From Bacteroidales bacterium (GTDB lineage: Bacteria; Bacteroidota; Bacteroidia; Bacteroidales; UBA932): a stretch of 43,995 nt of DNA. Both the position numbers and the translations under genes were made by a program. Where the stretch lies: positions 1 to 43,995 of the forward strand of contig SFJA01000004.1 of NCBI GenBank assembly GCA_004556005.1, read 5' to 3'. The notes beneath the pieces were generated by a model. That model had not been told where the DNA came from. It worked only from the letters and a program-made list of their open reading frames with translations, and did not search any database. Each line of letters opens with the position of its first letter. The stretch's first letter is position 1. This document shows, piece by piece, positions 33,999 through 41,280 of the stretch.

Positions 33999-34012
33999 CT
34001 CCCCAAGGGGAG
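33999..34012. repeat. Perfect 14-bp palindrome CTCCCCAAGGGGAG, possible dispersed repeat
   Basis: The palindrome lies in a GC-rich segment (GCCCCCTCCGGCTCCCCA) at the point where the membrane-protein fragment loses its similarity. I recall similar segments as intergenic repeats in Bacteroidales genomes, but this is not verified here; only one copy is in the window. Confidence 0.45.
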
Positions 34013-34231
34013 AAGATAATCGCCCGGGCTCCGTCCTACCACACTCCGCCGAAAGTGCTGAAAAATGCGTGAGTTAACACAATCTCGATTATAATGAGAA
34101 CTCAAAAGAAATAGGAACCATACAATTCAATAGCTATTTCACGTCCTTGTAAGTCTCCGACGGATTCGCTTGGTTTCATATCAAGAGTATTGTTCAAACT
34201 CTTTTCCCGCAAAGATAGATGGAGCATAAGG

Positions 34232-34401
34232 GCCGGTTGTTTGGCCTCGTGAAATTCACCTGGAACCTGCCGTTATTGATTATCAATCAGTTAGCTCGTG
34301 AAAAAGGTGCAGGTGAGCACAATTTGGTGCCACCTGGACCCGCAACATGCCTTGGAGAGGCCTAGAATGGCGATTCGGGTTCCAGGTGAATTTCACGAAG
34401 C
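34232..34401 (+). repeat. Dispersed inverted-repeat element, copy 3
   Basis: A direct repeat of copy 2, offset by exactly 2395 bases along its whole 170-base length. Terminal inverted repeats are identical to copy 2. The IHF-like site TATCAATCAGTTA (34281-34293) differs from copy 2 only in two of the four free spacer positions. The inner core reads CCACCTGG, restoring the symmetry that copy 2 has partly lost (CCATCTGG). The element is followed by an expanded version of the copy 2 tail. Confidence 0.92.
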
Positions 34402-34560
34402 TTCTTCACGAAACTTCTTCTCGGATGAGCTTGCCCGATGAGCGTGTCCACTGCGCTTGCCCGCTGGTCTTCCCCGCTACGCCTGCCCACTGCGCTGGGA
34501 CGCTGCACTGGAACTCTGCGCTTGCCCGATGCACTGGGACGTTGCGCTTGCCCGCTGGCC
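34402..34560 (+). repeat. Degenerate short-repeat tail of element copy 3
   Basis: After the element, versions of TGCGCTTGCCCGCTGG and CACTGGGACG recur several times (for example near 34465, 34533 and 34545). Copy 2 has a single, shorter version of the same tail (32007-32072). The expansion is not coding. 34561-34663 shows nothing further that I can support. Confidence 0.7.
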
Positions 34561-34663
34561 CCCTTTGGCCTCCACCGATAACGGTGAAACGCCTTTCCTG
34601 TATAATGCCTTTTCCCGGAAAATTATAACTTTCATCATAATATGTCCTTCCCGGCTTAAAATG

Positions 34664-34699
34664 CAAAAAGACATCCTCCGAAGAAGATGTCTTTTTTTG
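34664..34699 (-). terminator. Rho-independent terminator of tRNA-Leu(GAG)
   Basis: Stem AAAAAGACATC (34665-34675) and GATGTCTTTTT with a ten-base loop; on the minus strand the descending arm continues as a T run. It starts one base after the tRNA 3' end. Confidence 0.88.
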
Positions 34700-34700
34700 T

Positions 34701-34782
34701 GCGGACGGTGAGACTCGAACTCACACAGGCCAACGCCCACTACCCCCTCAAAGTAGCGTGTCTACCATTTCACCACGTCCGC
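34701..34782 (-). tRNA. tRNA-Leu (anticodon GAG)
   Basis: An 82-base class II tRNA on the minus strand. Acceptor arm GCGGACG / CGTCCGC pairs fully. Anticodon stem CTACT/GGTAG with loop TTGAGGG gives GAG. The variable arm is long, and the T arm contains GAGTTCGAGTCTC. CCA is not encoded. It lies about 300 bases from element copy 3. Confidence 0.95.
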
Positions 34783-34797
34783 AATACTTTGGGACTG

Positions 34798-34827
34798 CAA
34801 AGTTACGAACTAAAATTAAAAAACAAA
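34798..34827 (-). promoter_or_regulatory. Promoter of tRNA-Leu(GAG)
   Basis: Minus strand: TTTG (34827-34824), 18 bases, then TAACTTTG (34805-34798). Both boxes are perfect; transcription would begin within the 15 bases before the mature tRNA. Confidence 0.6.
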
Positions 34828-34929
34828 ATTTTTTTGAGATTTTTTTGTGTATTTTTGTGGAGTTGTTCCGAAAGACGGCGAAACTGCGTAGGCAATTTAT
34901 CGGAACACACTGCGTAACTGTTTGATAAT

Positions 34930-35673
34930 ATGCTTCATATTGAACTTCCAGAGTCTTGCTCTCGGGTGCTTCTGCATTCGTGTTGCGCGCCTTGTTCAGG
35001 GGCCATACTCGAGTGTATGCTTGCCAATGGCATAAGGCCGGTGGTGTTTTTTAGCAACTCCAACATAGCGCCTCGAGCCGAGTACGAGAAGCGTCTCGGG
35101 GAACTTTTGAGATATGCCGAATCGCTTGGTGTTGAGACGGTTATCGATAGCTACGATCACGATGACTGGCTGGATCGCGTGATGTTGCGTAAGGATGGGC
35201 GTGTGGACGGGCAGCTCGCAAGATGTCCCGAAAGGGGACCGAGGTGCCTGGAGTGCTTCCGGTATCGCCTGCGCCGCGCTGCGCTGTTTGCGGTGGACAA
35301 CGGCTTCGATGCCCTGACGACGACGCTTGCATCTTCCCGCTGGAAGGACCTTGATCAGGTCAATTCTGCCGGCCGTGAGGCTGTTGCTTTTGCTCTAGCC
35401 CGCTTCGCCGACCCCGCTTCAGGAGCGGATTGTCCCTTCCACGCCGCTCGGGCTGCTGTTTCTTCGCTGTCCGCTCTCCCGCCGCAGTACCCGGCCGCAT
35501 CTTTCCCGGAAGCGCCGCTCTCTGGCGCGCCGAGTTTGCCGAGGCTTGTTTTCTGGGAGCAGAACTGGCGCAAGGGTGGCCTGCAGCCGCGCAGGGGAGA
35601 GATAGTCCGCGAACAGAATTTCTATAACCAGAACTACTGCGGGTGCGAATTTTCCGAGAGGCATTCCGTTTGA
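34930..35673 (+). CDS. queH: Epoxyqueuosine reductase QueH (DUF208)
   Basis: 247 residues. QueH performs the last step of queuosine synthesis in tRNA, reducing epoxyqueuosine, as a non-homologous replacement for QueG. Conserved cysteines are seen in HSCCAPCS (C18, C19, C22), CLEC (C106, C109) and NYCGCEFS (C237, C239), which coordinate iron-sulphur and metal centres in the family. TTTLASSRWKDLDQVN and FWEQNWRKGG are also family-like. Residues about 157-205 (35398-35544) form an Ala/Pro/Ser-rich insertion that makes it longer than typical members. A -7-like TATTTTTG lies at 34850-34857. Confidence 0.93.
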   Translation: MLHIELPESCSRVLLHSCCAPCSGAILECMLANGIRPVVFFSNSNIAPRAEYEKRLGELLRYAESLGVETVIDSYDHDDWLDRVMLRKDGRVDGQLARCPERGPRCLECFRYRLRRAALFAVDNGFDALTTTLASSRWKDLDQVNSAGREAVAFALARFADPASGADCPFHAARAAVSSLSALPPQYPAASFPEAPLSGAPSLPRLVFWEQNWRKGGLQPRRGEIVREQNFYNQNYCGCEFSERHSV

Positions 35674-35690
35674 CAAATTTGCCATAGCCA

Positions 35691-35722
35691 TTTGGCAATC
35701 ACGAAAAAAGTTCCTAACTTTG
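35691..35722 (+). promoter_or_regulatory. Promoter of rpsP-rimM
   Basis: TTTG (35691-35694), exactly 20 bases, then TAACTTTG (35715-35722): an ideal Bacteroidota promoter. The ATG at 35781 leaves a leader of about 50 bases. Confidence 0.8.
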
Positions 35723-35780
35723 CGCCGCATCCTCGGGTAGGATGCAATAATGATTATCAACAATTTAATACAGATTAACA

Positions 35781-36320
35781 ATGGCTGTTAAGATTCGCCT
35801 TCAGCGCCACGGAAAGAAGAATTTCGCATTCTTCCACATTGTAGTGGCAGACGCACGTTCACCACGTGATGGTCGTTACATCGAGGAACTCGGTTCCTAC
35901 AATCCTAACTCAAACCCGGCATCGATCAATCTCAATTTCGAGCGCGCCCTTGCTTGGGTAAAGGTCGGAGCTGAACCTACTCCTACCGTACGCAGGATCC
36001 TTTCTTATGAAGGTGTCCTTCTCCGTCATCACCTTGACGGCGGTATCACCAAGGGAGCTCTTACCCCTGAGCAGGCTGACCAGAAGTGGAACAATTGGAA
36101 GGCTCAGCGCGATGCAAAGATCGAAGCCAAGAAGGCCGGTCTCAAAAATGCTGCCATCGAGGCACGCAAGGCTGCAAAGGCTGAGGAAATCAAGGTAAAT
36201 GAGGCCCGCGCAGAGGCCATCGCCCAGAAGGCTGCAGAGCTTGCTGCAAAGCAGGCTGCTGAAGCTGCTGAGGCTCAGGCTGCTGCTGAAGAGGCTGCAG
36301 AGGCACCTGCAGAGGCTTAA
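35781..36320 (+). CDS. rpsP: 30S ribosomal protein S16 with C-terminal extension
   Basis: 179 residues, about twice the length of the E. coli protein. Residues 1-85 are the S16 core (VKIRLQRHGKKNFAFFHIVV, GRYIEELGSYNP, LSYEGVLLRHH). The rest is a helical Ala/Lys/Glu-rich tail (about 110-179) ending EAAEAPAEA, a feature I associate with Bacteroidota S16. S16 binds 16S rRNA early in 30S assembly. The stop overlaps the rimM start in TAATG, coupling two 30S assembly genes. Codon use is that of a highly expressed gene. Confidence 0.95.
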   Translation: MAVKIRLQRHGKKNFAFFHIVVADARSPRDGRYIEELGSYNPNSNPASINLNFERALAWVKVGAEPTPTVRRILSYEGVLLRHHLDGGITKGALTPEQADQKWNNWKAQRDAKIEAKKAGLKNAAIEARKAAKAEEIKVNEARAEAIAQKAAELAAKQAAEAAEAQAAAEEAAEAPAEA

Positions 36321-36784
36321 TGCTCCAAATTGCCAAGATTATCAAGTCCAATGGTACGGGCGGTGACGTCCTGATGGGACTTTACGACATCTCCGTACAG
36401 GACTTTGACCTTAAGGAACCGTTGTTCATCGAGTTTGATGGACTTCCGGTTCCTTTCTTTATTGAAAGCATTACCGCCAAGGGAAACTCCAAGGCAATCG
36501 TGCATCTGAGCGGAGTTGACTGTCTGGAAGATGCCGAGGAAATCGTGGGCCGCGCAGTCTGGCTGGATGCCGAGGAGGAAGAGGAAGACAGTGAGGATTT
36601 TATCGGTTGGACCCTTCTCGACAAGGGAAGAATTGTCGGCACCGTAACGGGTATCGAGCCCATCCCCGGCAATCTCTGCCTGATAGTGGGAGATACGCTG
36701 GTCCCTCTCCACGAGGATCTCGTTCTTTCCGCCGATCCTGAAAAGCGCATTCTGGACCTCGACCTGCCGGAAGGCCTTTTCTGA
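36320..36784 (+). CDS. rimM: Ribosome maturation factor RimM
   Basis: 154 residues. RimM assists maturation of the 30S head domain and binds S19. The N-terminal RimM domain shows IAKIIKSNGTGGDVLMGL and the segment HLSGVDCLEDAEEIVGR; the C-terminal PRC-barrel shows WTLLDKGRIVGTVTGIE, LVPLHEDLVLSAD and ILDLDLPEGLF. An acidic run (AEEEEEDSEDF) separates the two. The start codon overlaps the rpsP stop by one base. Confidence 0.92.
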   Translation: MLQIAKIIKSNGTGGDVLMGLYDISVQDFDLKEPLFIEFDGLPVPFFIESITAKGNSKAIVHLSGVDCLEDAEEIVGRAVWLDAEEEEEDSEDFIGWTLLDKGRIVGTVTGIEPIPGNLCLIVGDTLVPLHEDLVLSADPEKRILDLDLPEGLF

Positions 36785-36823
36785 TACTGGAGAATTGTTT
36801 TATATATAGCAAACCATATCATT

Positions 36824-38239
36824 ATGACCAGAATGACCAATTTTTTCCGTTTTGTTTTGGCCGCCTTCGCCGCTGCGGCCTTTGTCTCCTGCTGCTCGGA
36901 AAGCACTTCCGTTATCCGTACTCAAACGCCGGAAAGGCCTGCAGGACAGGAAGATATGATCGGTTATGCTTCCCCGGCAATTGACACCGTCAGGGTGGGA
37001 TTCGTCGGAGTGGGTGCCCGCGGAAAGGATGCCGTAAGGCGCTTCCACGAGGTCCCTTGGAGCAAGGTGGCCGCAATCTGCGAAGTGACTCAGGACCGTG
37101 CCGACTCGGCGCTCAGTTATCTGGGCAGGGCCGTGGAGAATCCTCAGAGCCCCCGCGTATATGTCGGTCCCGAAGCTTACAGGGAGCTTTGTGCAAGCCC
37201 GGACATAGACCTCGTATATATATGCACAGACTGGCTTCACCACGTTCCTGTAGCCCTTTGCGCGATGGAAAACGGAAAGCACGCTGCTATCGAGGTGCCG
37301 AGCGCGCTGACCCTTCAGGATTGCTGGGATCTTGTCAATGCATCAGAGCGCACACGCAAGCACTGCGTCATACTGGAGAATTGTTGCTACGACTTTTTCG
37401 AACTCTCTGCACTCGAGCTTGCCCGTCAGGGACTTCTGGGCGAGATTGTTCACGCGGAGGGCGCATATCACCACAATCTCGACCCTTACTGGGACAAGTA
37501 CAAGGACGACTGGCGTCTGCAGTACAACGCCGCCCACAAGGGCGACCTCTATCCTACCCACGGACTTGGACCGGTGGCTCAGGTTCTCGGCATCAACCGC
37601 GGCGACCGCTTCACCACTCTTGTAGCTATGGAGACCGCTGCAATTGCAGGACCTCAGACTTACAAGCGTCTGCGCGGCAAGGAATGTGACAGTTTCCAGA
37701 ACGGAGACCTGACCTGCACCCTTCTTCAGACAGAACGCGAGCGTAGCGTGCTCATTGAGCACGATGTCCTCACTCCGCGTCCGTATAACCGTATGTATCA
37801 GCTTGTTGGAACCAAGGGTTATGCTGCCAAGTATCCTGTTCAGCAGATTTTCCTTGCACAGGAGGTGTCCGACAGCATAGGTCTTGGCTATGATACCCGT
37901 GGCGGTCATCGCGAATACCCCAAGGAGTATGTCGATAAGTTGAGGGAGATGTATCCGCATCCTGTACTTGATGCCGAACTCGAAGAGGCTGCAAAAAGGG
38001 TAGGCGGCCACGGCGGAATGGACTACATTATGGACTATCGTCTGATCTACTGCCTCCACTACGGCTTGCCTGTGGATATGGATGTTTATGACCTTGCATC
38101 ATGGTGTTGTCTTGCCGAACTCGGAAGTATCTCTATCAAAGCAGGTTGCGCGCCTGTTGAGGTCCCGGACTTCACCCGCGGAGGCTATCTGAAGCGTCAG
38201 GGTATGAAATACGCATTCAGGGACGGAAGTTTCAGATAA
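36824..38239 (+). CDS. GH109-like Gfo/Idh/MocA family lipoprotein
   Basis: 471 residues. A lipoprotein signal (to FVSCC, about residue 23) is followed by a Rossmann NAD-binding domain, VGFVGVGARGKDAVRRF, and TDWLHHVPVALCAMENGKHA, IEVPSALTLQDCWDLV and LENCCYDFFE, which are signatures of glycoside hydrolase family 109. Characterised GH109 members are NAD-dependent alpha-N-acetylgalactosaminidases; the substrate here is inferred only. The lipid anchor would place it outside the inner membrane, and the bound NAD is a recycled cofactor in the family. It follows rimM by 39 bases and converges on an operon with sugar-metabolic genes, which supports a glycan role. Confidence 0.87.
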   Translation: MTRMTNFFRFVLAAFAAAAFVSCCSESTSVIRTQTPERPAGQEDMIGYASPAIDTVRVGFVGVGARGKDAVRRFHEVPWSKVAAICEVTQDRADSALSYLGRAVENPQSPRVYVGPEAYRELCASPDIDLVYICTDWLHHVPVALCAMENGKHAAIEVPSALTLQDCWDLVNASERTRKHCVILENCCYDFFELSALELARQGLLGEIVHAEGAYHHNLDPYWDKYKDDWRLQYNAAHKGDLYPTHGLGPVAQVLGINRGDRFTTLVAMETAAIAGPQTYKRLRGKECDSFQNGDLTCTLLQTERERSVLIEHDVLTPRPYNRMYQLVGTKGYAAKYPVQQIFLAQEVSDSIGLGYDTRGGHREYPKEYVDKLREMYPHPVLDAELEEAAKRVGGHGGMDYIMDYRLIYCLHYGLPVDMDVYDLASWCCLAELGSISIKAGCAPVEVPDFTRGGYLKRQGMKYAFRDGSFR

Positions 38240-38284
38240 ACCTCCATCCCTGAACATAAGCGAAGTGGTACGTCGTGTGTTCCG

Positions 38285-38740
38285 CTACTCCTCAGAACTA
38301 ACGTTGAGGATTGCAGAACGGCAGCGTACCATTTCCTTTGTATGGCCTTCAATGTTGTAGCCGGCCTCGGTTTTTGTGAAGCTTATGGCATCTTCCCACA
38401 TCCGCAGGGCCCTGTCTAAAGGACTGCGCTTGATAAATACCATAGTGTCTCCTTCTTCGCTCCTCAGCTTGTATCCGCGAGAATCCATTACGCTGAGTAT
38501 CAGCGGTTTGAGTTCAACCCCGGAAATGATTTCATTCTTGGAGTATCCGAAGCGGGGATAGATTGCGGCGAGGGCAAGGAATGCAAGCCCGATTTTCCAG
38601 TAACTTGAATATCCTCCCACGAAAATCTCCGCAGGGTCTGCTTCTGCAAGTCCGAGCAGGACAAGTATTGCCAGAAGCAGGGTCATTATGATAATCAGAT
38701 AGAGAAAGTACTTGACAGATCTGATGATGTAACGTTTCAT
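38285..38740 (-). CDS. Small membrane protein of unknown function
   Basis: 151 residues. Two membrane segments (about 10-33 and 48-62) are followed by a soluble domain of about 85 residues containing GYKLRSEEGDTMVFIKRS and GYNIEGHTKEMVRC. I do not recognise a family. It starts three bases after the MFS transporter stop and is the last gene of the six-gene minus-strand unit. It converges with the GH109-like gene across 45 bases, with no visible terminator hairpin. Confidence 0.75.
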   Translation of the reverse strand: MKRYIIRSVKYFLYLIIIMTLLLAILVLLGLAEADPAEIFVGGYSSYWKIGLAFLALAAIYPRFGYSKNEIISGVELKPLILSVMDSRGYKLRSEEGDTMVFIKRSPLDRALRMWEDAISFTKTEAGYNIEGHTKEMVRCRSAILNVSSEE

Positions 38741-38743
38741 ATA

Positions 38744-39961
38744 TCAATGTTTTGATTGTTTCCAGCCAAGGGGTGTCAGCACTATGTACAGCCATACCGC
38801 CAACAGCAGGGCAATTGCAGCAATCTGCGTGCCGCATCTGTCGGTCAGCATACCCAGGACAGGTACTACCACCGCGGTGCCCGCAAAGCCTGCGACCATC
38901 AGGGCTGAGACTTCGTTGGCCCTTTGCGGAAGGTGGTTCAGCGCCTTGGAAAAGATTATGGTGAAGAGGTTGGAAAATCCTGCTCCAAATACCACCACGC
39001 ATATTGTCAGCACTGTTCCGTCCGTGAAGAACAGCATTCCGGTAAGTCCTGCGGCTGCAAGCAGGGAACTGGCAACGAAAAACCTGTCAGCGCTCAGCCT
39101 CATCAGCAACAGGGCTCCGACAAGCGCAGCTATGGTTTTGCCTACGAAATACGCGCTCAAGTGCTCGGCAGCCGCATCAAGAGTCATCCCGCACTTTTCC
39201 ATCAACAGTCGCGGAAAGGTAACGTTTACCCCGATATCAACTCCGACGAGTGCAACGATGGCAAGGAAAAACAGCAGTATCTTTTTGTCCGCCAGCAGCT
39301 TAAATACACTCAGAAACGCCACTCCGATACTTTTTCCGGAGCCGCTTTCCGCCGCGCCACCGCCGTCCCCTTCTAACTCCCTCCTGCGGGACGGTATTAC
39401 ATTCGGCACAGGCGAAAGCCACAGCCAGACAGCGCCGACCGCTGCAATGACCGCGAACACTGCAAAAATGCCTCTCCATCCCATAAAGCTTGCCGCCACC
39501 AGCGGCATCAGCAGGGGAGCGCCCATTGAGGCAAGCGACTTGAAGAATTGTCCCAGAGTAAGGGTGCCGGCGAGTTTGTCGGCAGGGACGATGTCTCGTA
39601 CCAGAGGGTTGAGGGAGGTCATCATAATGGTGTTGGCTATCCCCATAAGGCAAAAGGCGACAAGGACCGGAAAAAGGCTGCCCCTGAATGCCACAGGCAA
39701 TGCCAAAGCCGCCACGGAGACAAGCAAGCTGGTGATTACCAACTTCTTGCGTCCGTAGCGGTTCATAGCTAGCCCTGTTGGGATGGAAAACACCAGGAAC
39801 CATATGTAGCAGGCGGACGACAGCAGATTGGCAATCGTATCGGACATTCCAAATTCCGCCCGTACATAATTGGATGTCAGACCAACGACGTCCACGAGGG
39901 CCATCATCATGAATCCGAACATCACGGGAAGTACGTTTCCCTGGATTCCCGTGCGCTTCAT
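38744..39961 (-). CDS. MFS transporter, probably sugar type
   Basis: 405 residues with about 12 membrane helices. An MFS motif lies in the loop after helix 2 (GLAMNRYGRKKLVI). The cytoplasmic loop between the halves carries a charged Gly-rich stretch (RRRELEGDGGGAAESGSGKS). Its position directly after an aldolase gene (three-base gap) and next to a sugar isomerase suggests uptake of the sugar that these enzymes use; the overall sequence resembles Bacteroidota MFS sugar permeases, but specificity cannot be assigned from sequence alone. Confidence 0.85.
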   Translation of the reverse strand: MKRTGIQGNVLPVMFGFMMMALVDVVGLTSNYVRAEFGMSDTIANLLSSACYIWFLVFSIPTGLAMNRYGRKKLVITSLLVSVAALALPVAFRGSLFPVLVAFCLMGIANTIMMTSLNPLVRDIVPADKLAGTLTLGQFFKSLASMGAPLLMPLVAASFMGWRGIFAVFAVIAAVGAVWLWLSPVPNVIPSRRRELEGDGGGAAESGSGKSIGVAFLSVFKLLADKKILLFFLAIVALVGVDIGVNVTFPRLLMEKCGMTLDAAAEHLSAYFVGKTIAALVGALLLMRLSADRFFVASSLLAAAGLTGMLFFTDGTVLTICVVVFGAGFSNLFTIIFSKALNHLPQRANEVSALMVAGFAGTAVVVPVLGMLTDRCGTQIAAIALLLAVWLYIVLTPLGWKQSKH

Positions 39962-39964
39962 CGG

Positions 39965-41272
39965 CTACTTCTCGCCGACGTGGAAGGCAACGCGGAGGTC
40001 TTCCACCTGTGCATCGTTGATAGGGTGGAGCTTGCCTACCGGAGCTGCCAGAATCAGGGATTTGGCAGAGAATTCTGCCACCTCCAGGCGGTCAAAGGCG
40101 TTGAGCAGCGTGTCGCAGCCGACAACTATTGCGTCGTTGGCGAGCATCACGCAAGCGCGGTTCTTGAACGCGTCAGCCACCTTCTCGACGTCGTTGTACT
40201 GCGATGCGAACGGGAATTTCGGTACATCCTGGAGGAAAATCCAGCTCTCCGGAATGGTGCGCACGTCGAATTTGGCGTCGGTTGTGTTGAATCCCATCAG
40301 CGACGGGCACTGTGTCATGATCACGGCGTTTACGTGCGGGTTGCGGCGATAGATTTCCTGATGCAGGGCAACCGAGCGTGAAGGGCGCTTGCCGGCTTCG
40401 ACTGCGCAGTCCTTGACCTGAACGATGTCTTCGAGGTCAATGTCCCAGCGCTGAATGCCCGGAGGTGTAATCAGGAAGTCATTGCCTCTCCAACGCATTG
40501 AAACAGTGCCGTATGAGCTGCACATCAGCTTCTGGTTGCAGGCGCGTCTCACGATTTCGCAGATCTGCTGGCGAATCTTTCGCTCGTCTGACGGATGGTG
40601 CACGTCCATAAAGTGAGGATAAGATGCTGCAGCGCAGTTGTCGTGGAAACCTATCTGCTCATCAGTCAAGTACTTAGGCTCGCCGAGCGTCTTTGCGTTG
40701 ATGATGGTGCGTGCGCAGAGCTCAAGAGTCTCGAACCTCTGGTATGCATCTGCAATGTCCTCGCCCATAAGCACTACGCCGTGGTTTTCCATAATGACCG
40801 CCTTAAACTCAGGATTGCGCTGAAACTCTTCCGCAATCTTCTCGCCGAGGCCTTCGCTGCCCGGAACGTCATAGGCGGCAAAACCTACGGGACCGCAGAC
40901 GCTCTTTGCCTGAGGGATGATGTTGGTGTTAGGCACCTCGTGCACTACGCTGAAGGTCACGAGTCCAGGAGGATGTGCGTGGATAACTGAATGGAGCTTT
41001 GGACGAATCTTGTACAGAGCCCTGTGGAAAGGGTATTCGGATGACGGCTTGTGCGGTCCTACAACAGTGCCGTCAGCCTTTACGAGCATAATGTCGGACG
41101 GCTTGAGGGAACCCTTGTCCACTCCGGAAGGGGTAATCCACATATCGCCGTTGTCATCCATAATTGAGATGTTTCCTCCGGAAGTGGTTGTCATTCCGGC
41201 TCGGTAAATCCTTGAGATAATGATGCATATCTGCTCTGCAGGATGCATCAGCCTTGTGTCTAGCTGTTTCAT
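39965..41272 (-). CDS. Double-domain class II aldolase/adducin family protein
   Basis: 435 residues from the ATG at 41272, which leaves eight bases after the lplA stop (an upstream ATG at 41299 would overlap it). The N-terminal half has a complete class II aldolase site: TSGGNIS (30-36), ITPSG (46-50), the catalytic-type E79 (SSEYPFH), H98 and H100 (HAHPPG) and H164 (ENHGVVLMG). The second half (about 230-435) repeats the fold (GTVSMRW, ITPPG, SVALHQEIYRRNPHV) but has MTQCPS where HAHP should be and ANDAIVVG where ENHG should be, so its metal site is lost. The family cleaves sugar phosphates such as fuculose- or rhamnulose-1-phosphate, or acts as epimerase. Confidence 0.9.
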   Translation of the reverse strand: MKQLDTRLMHPAEQICIIISRIYRAGMTTTSGGNISIMDDNGDMWITPSGVDKGSLKPSDIMLVKADGTVVGPHKPSSEYPFHRALYKIRPKLHSVIHAHPPGLVTFSVVHEVPNTNIIPQAKSVCGPVGFAAYDVPGSEGLGEKIAEEFQRNPEFKAVIMENHGVVLMGEDIADAYQRFETLELCARTIINAKTLGEPKYLTDEQIGFHDNCAAASYPHFMDVHHPSDERKIRQQICEIVRRACNQKLMCSSYGTVSMRWRGNDFLITPPGIQRWDIDLEDIVQVKDCAVEAGKRPSRSVALHQEIYRRNPHVNAVIMTQCPSLMGFNTTDAKFDVRTIPESWIFLQDVPKFPFASQYNDVEKVADAFKNRACVMLANDAIVVGCDTLLNAFDRLEVAEFSAKSLILAAPVGKLHPINDAQVEDLRVAFHVGEK

Positions 41273-41280
41273 ATCAATAA

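Noticed and set aside
31837..34401. Composite transposon with insertion sequences at both ends
   Set aside because: The flanking copies have no open frame of useful size and no transposase signature, and no target-site duplication can be seen beside them.
34961..35698. Minus-strand and alternative-frame ORFs across queH
   Set aside because: They arise from the GC-rich insertion in queH and have no motif; QueH cysteine motifs fix the true frame.
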